Assembly (NCBI RefSeq): GCF_900104155.1
Contig: NZ_FMYB01000007.1
Span: 1 to 64,000 of the forward strand
Reading direction: 5' to 3'
Source of the DNA: Butyrivibrio sp. INlla16
Lineage (GTDB): Bacteria; Bacillota; Clostridia; Lachnospirales; Lachnospiraceae
Length of the DNA: 64,000 bases
The notes under the pieces are model-generated. The model saw only the letters and a program-made list of their open reading frames with translations. It did not search any database and was not told where the DNA came from. Position 1 is the first letter of the stretch; each line of letters begins with the position of its first letter. Made by a program: the position numbers and the translations under genes. Below are positions 61,969-64,000 of this stretch, piece by piece.

Positions 61969-63383
61969 TAAACATCCTCTATCTTGATAAGGTTCGTGTT
62001 ACCTGATTCGCCGTTTGTAACACCACCTGTAATAACTATCTTGTCGCCTTCCTTAAGGTCAAAGGTTTCAATCGCAACCTTCTTTGCGCTGTAGAAAAGT
62101 ACATCTGTTGACGGGAACACATCACACATCTTGGGTGTAACTGCCCAGGAAAGTGAGAGCCATCTCCAAGTCTTCTCATTAGTAGTAAGGCCGATTATAT
62201 CAACAGGTGAACGGAATCTTGAAACCATTCTTGCGGTACGGCCTGAAAGCGTGCAGGCAACGATTGCCTTGGCGTCAAGGTCTATAGCCATTCCGCAGGT
62301 CGCATGAGAAATTGCATCCACATCACTTTTTATAATGAAATCATAGTTGTAGAAGCGCTTGTTGTAATGTATATTCTGCTCGGTTGTCTCTGCAATCTTA
62401 GCCATGGTTTCAACCGCCTGAACAGGATAAGCACCTGCCGCTGTCTCGCCTGAAAGCATGATTGCACTTGTTCCGTCATATACAGCATTTGCAACGTCAG
62501 AAGTCTCAGCTCTTGTGGGACGCGGATTGTGGATCATAGACTCAAGCATTTCCGTAGCAGTAATTACACGCTTTCCGAGCATACGGCACTTAGTGATAAG
62601 ATCCTTCTGGATTGCAGGAAGCTGCTCAAACGGAACCTCAACACCCATGTCGCCTCGCGCAACCATGATACCGTCACATTCCTTGCAGATATCTTCAATG
62701 TTGTCATAACCTGACTGGTTCTCAATTTTCGCAATAAGCTGAACCTTGTCATCCCCGCCGTTAGCCTTGAGGAAATTATGAACATCCACAAGATCCTGCT
62801 TTACAGAAACGAAAGAACATGCGATGAAATCAACATCATTCTCAACACCGAAAAGGATATCTGATTTATCCTGCTCTGAGAGGTAAACCTGCTTGATGTG
62901 TTTTCCGGGGAAGCTCATACTCTTCTTATCCGAGAGCTCACCGCCTGTTACAACCTCTGTCTCAATCCTTGTGCCGTCTGTACTAAGAACCTTAAACTCC
63001 AAAAGTGCATTATTTAAAAGGATTCTGTCGCCCTTGTAAAGCTCCTTCGCAAGGTTTTTATAGCTAACTGAAACGATGGTGTCGTCTCCCTTTATATCCT
63101 CGGTTGTAAAGGTGAACTTTTTACCTTCTTCAAGATTAACCTTGCCATCCTTAAAGGTTCCGATTCTGTACTCCGGTCCCTTTGTATCAAGAAGAATAGC
63201 GATGGGGAGTCCAAGCTCCTGTCTTACTTTCTTGATTCTCTTTATTCTTGTGAGCTGCTCTTTATGATCTCCGTGTGAAAAATTGAGACGCGCAACATTC
63301 ATGCCTGCCCTGCAGAGAGCTGCAATCATCTCCTCTGATTCACTTGCCGGACCGATAGTACATACAATTTTGGTTTTTCTCAT
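61968..63383 (-). CDS. pyk: Pyruvate kinase
   Basis: Converts PEP and ADP to pyruvate and ATP, the last step of glycolysis. The 471 residues are the short form without the extra C-terminal PEP-utiliser-like domain of Bacillus-type enzymes. Landmarks: TKIVCTIGPASES, MNVARLNFSHGDH, LDTKGPEYRIG, the catalytic LIAKIENQSGYDNI, MVARGDMGVEVP and ATEMLESMIHNPRPTRAETSDVANAVYDG. The ATG follows AGGAG at 7 nt. It is the first gene of the pyk-amidase pair. The upstream region contains palindromic array B, starting about 150 nt from the ATG. Confidence 0.97.
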   Translation of the reverse strand: MRKTKIVCTIGPASESEEMIAALCRAGMNVARLNFSHGDHKEQLTRIKRIKKVRQELGLPIAILLDTKGPEYRIGTFKDGKVNLEEGKKFTFTTEDIKGDDTIVSVSYKNLAKELYKGDRILLNNALLEFKVLSTDGTRIETEVVTGGELSDKKSMSFPGKHIKQVYLSEQDKSDILFGVENDVDFIACSFVSVKQDLVDVHNFLKANGGDDKVQLIAKIENQSGYDNIEDICKECDGIMVARGDMGVEVPFEQLPAIQKDLITKCRMLGKRVITATEMLESMIHNPRPTRAETSDVANAVYDGTSAIMLSGETAAGAYPVQAVETMAKIAETTEQNIHYNKRFYNYDFIIKSDVDAISHATCGMAIDLDAKAIVACTLSGRTARMVSRFRSPVDIIGLTTNEKTWRWLSLSWAVTPKMCDVFPSTDVLFYSAKKVAIETFDLKEGDKIVITGGVTNGESGNTNLIKIEDV

Positions 63384-63534
63384 TAAAATCTCCTATATTA
63401 AATATATTTTCAAAACGCATGCCCTAAATATAATACATCTTATATTTTTTATCTACCCATTATAATAAAGAAATTAAATTACAAAACTTCTTATTTTTTA
63501 TGAGATTTTCCCTAACGTCAATTTTATTACTGCC

Positions 63535-63920
63535 TACCAAGATTATTTATTAAATAGGGTTATCTTGGTATACATGCGCTTGGCCAATGCCAATATATCG
63601 AGTAATTCACAATTTTATTGGTATGATGAAATCGTTGTATTACCAAGAAATATCATATTTACCCATTTTCTGGGTATAAACAGGATTGATAATAGCCAAT
63701 ATTTTTCATATATTTCAAATATCTTGGTTCGGTAATAACTTTTTTATACCAAGATTTTTATATAATTCCATATTTCTTGGTACGATATCGATTTTTCATC
63801 ACCCAAATTTCACGAATTCCATGTATTTCTTGGTACTGTAACCCATTTTCAATACCAAGATATTTTAATATTTAATTTTTATGGGTACAGGTGCAATTAA
63901 GCATTACCAAGATAATGCTA
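63535..63920. repeat. Tandem palindromic repeat array B (period 53 bp)
   Basis: The left-arm CCAA of TACCAAGATAT-like sequences falls at 63537, 63590, 63643, 63696, 63749, 63803, 63855 and 63907 (steps 53, 53, 53, 53, 54, 52, 52). Right arms TATCTTGGTA-like place GGTA/GGTT at 63567, 63620, 63673, 63726, 63779, 63832 and 63884 (steps 53, 53, 53, 53, 53, 52). Seven full units and one extra left arm result. Each unit is about 34 nt with an AT-rich centre, followed by about 19 nt of non-conserved sequence. It fills most of the 617 nt upstream of pyk. Confidence 0.88.
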
Positions 63921-64000
63921 ATTTATAAAATATTCAGGCTCATAAAGCGGTCCTTATCCCAGAAGACTTGAGATCAATAATGTACCTGAGTCCAATGATA
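63921..64000. other. Window edge, no feature established
   Basis: A minus-strand frame entering from the window end and stopping at 63940 could be the 3' end of a gene (19 residues, ending SSGIRTAL). It is too short to support any assignment. Confidence 0.15.

Noticed and set aside
63535-63920. CRISPR array or tandem tRNA-like elements
   Set aside because: Only the palindromic arms are conserved, arms vary, inter-arm centres are AT-rich and unconserved, and no cloverleaf can be drawn.
63940-64000. 3' end of a gene entering from the right edge
   Set aside because: Only 19 codons are visible and none of the three frames can be favoured by family similarity.

Overview
The window looks like a chromosomal segment of a low-GC, anaerobic Lachnospiraceae bacterium close to Butyrivibrio/Pseudobutyrivibrio. 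Reasons: AT-rich Firmicute-style genes with AGGAGG ribosome sites, a T-box leader before pheST, a Re-citrate-synthase-type enzyme beside isocitrate dehydrogenase, a domain-swapped family 3 beta-glucosidase of the kind known from Butyrivibrio, a family 43 hydrolase with AraC regulators, and a large set of secreted BspA-like leucine-rich proteins. This assignment is inference from gene content. No rRNA, tRNA, cas genes, prophage or conjugative genes were recognised.

Layout. 1-1839: an IS4-superfamily insertion sequence abutting the stop codon of icd. 1.8-5.3 kb: citrate synthase (Re type), GntR regulator and icd, a glutamate-directed oxidative TCA branch with a perfect operator over the -10 of its promoter. 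5.4-15.2 kb: chemoreceptor, leuS with a small secreted Ig/Fn3 protein, an EAL phosphodiesterase, an EF-G paralogue, then a 300-nt imperfect inverted repeat. 15.2-22.2 kb: aroA/tyrA and a pepM18-queA-pilZ-nucleotide-sugar dehydrogenase operon. 22.4-30.3 kb: a five-gene oligopeptide ABC transporter with a divergent AraC regulator. 30.3-39.7 kb: MATE pump, GH3 beta-glucosidase with a divergent AraC regulator, a UlaG-like hydrolase, a decayed signalling patch (truncated SpoIIE-type phosphatase, broken HAD hydrolase, intact PilZ protein), GH43 and small membrane proteins.

39.8-45.3 kb and 53.3-58.4 kb carry seven secreted paralogues that share a lysine-rich C-terminal module but have different front ends. 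Between the two clusters lie rhomboid protease, DUF1622, aat, a 45-aa small protein, a ribbon-helix-helix-like protein, an apparent serpin/membrane-protein chimera and pheST. 58.6-60.8 kb is a three-gene operon around a DUF6765 protein with an HxxxDxxxH signature. 60.8-63.4 kb holds an N-acetylmuramoyl-alanine amidase and pyruvate kinase.

The least explained material is non-coding: two tandem arrays of short palindromic units, one at 45546-45811 (period about 52 bp) and one at 63535-63920 (period about 53 bp). They are unrelated in sequence but share architecture and a period close to five helical turns. Neither fits CRISPR. Together with the long inverted repeat at 14884-15187 they are the best candidates for something undescribed. 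Recurrent themes elsewhere are c-di-GMP signalling (EAL, two PilZ proteins), plant-polysaccharide use, peptide uptake and a large investment in the cell surface.
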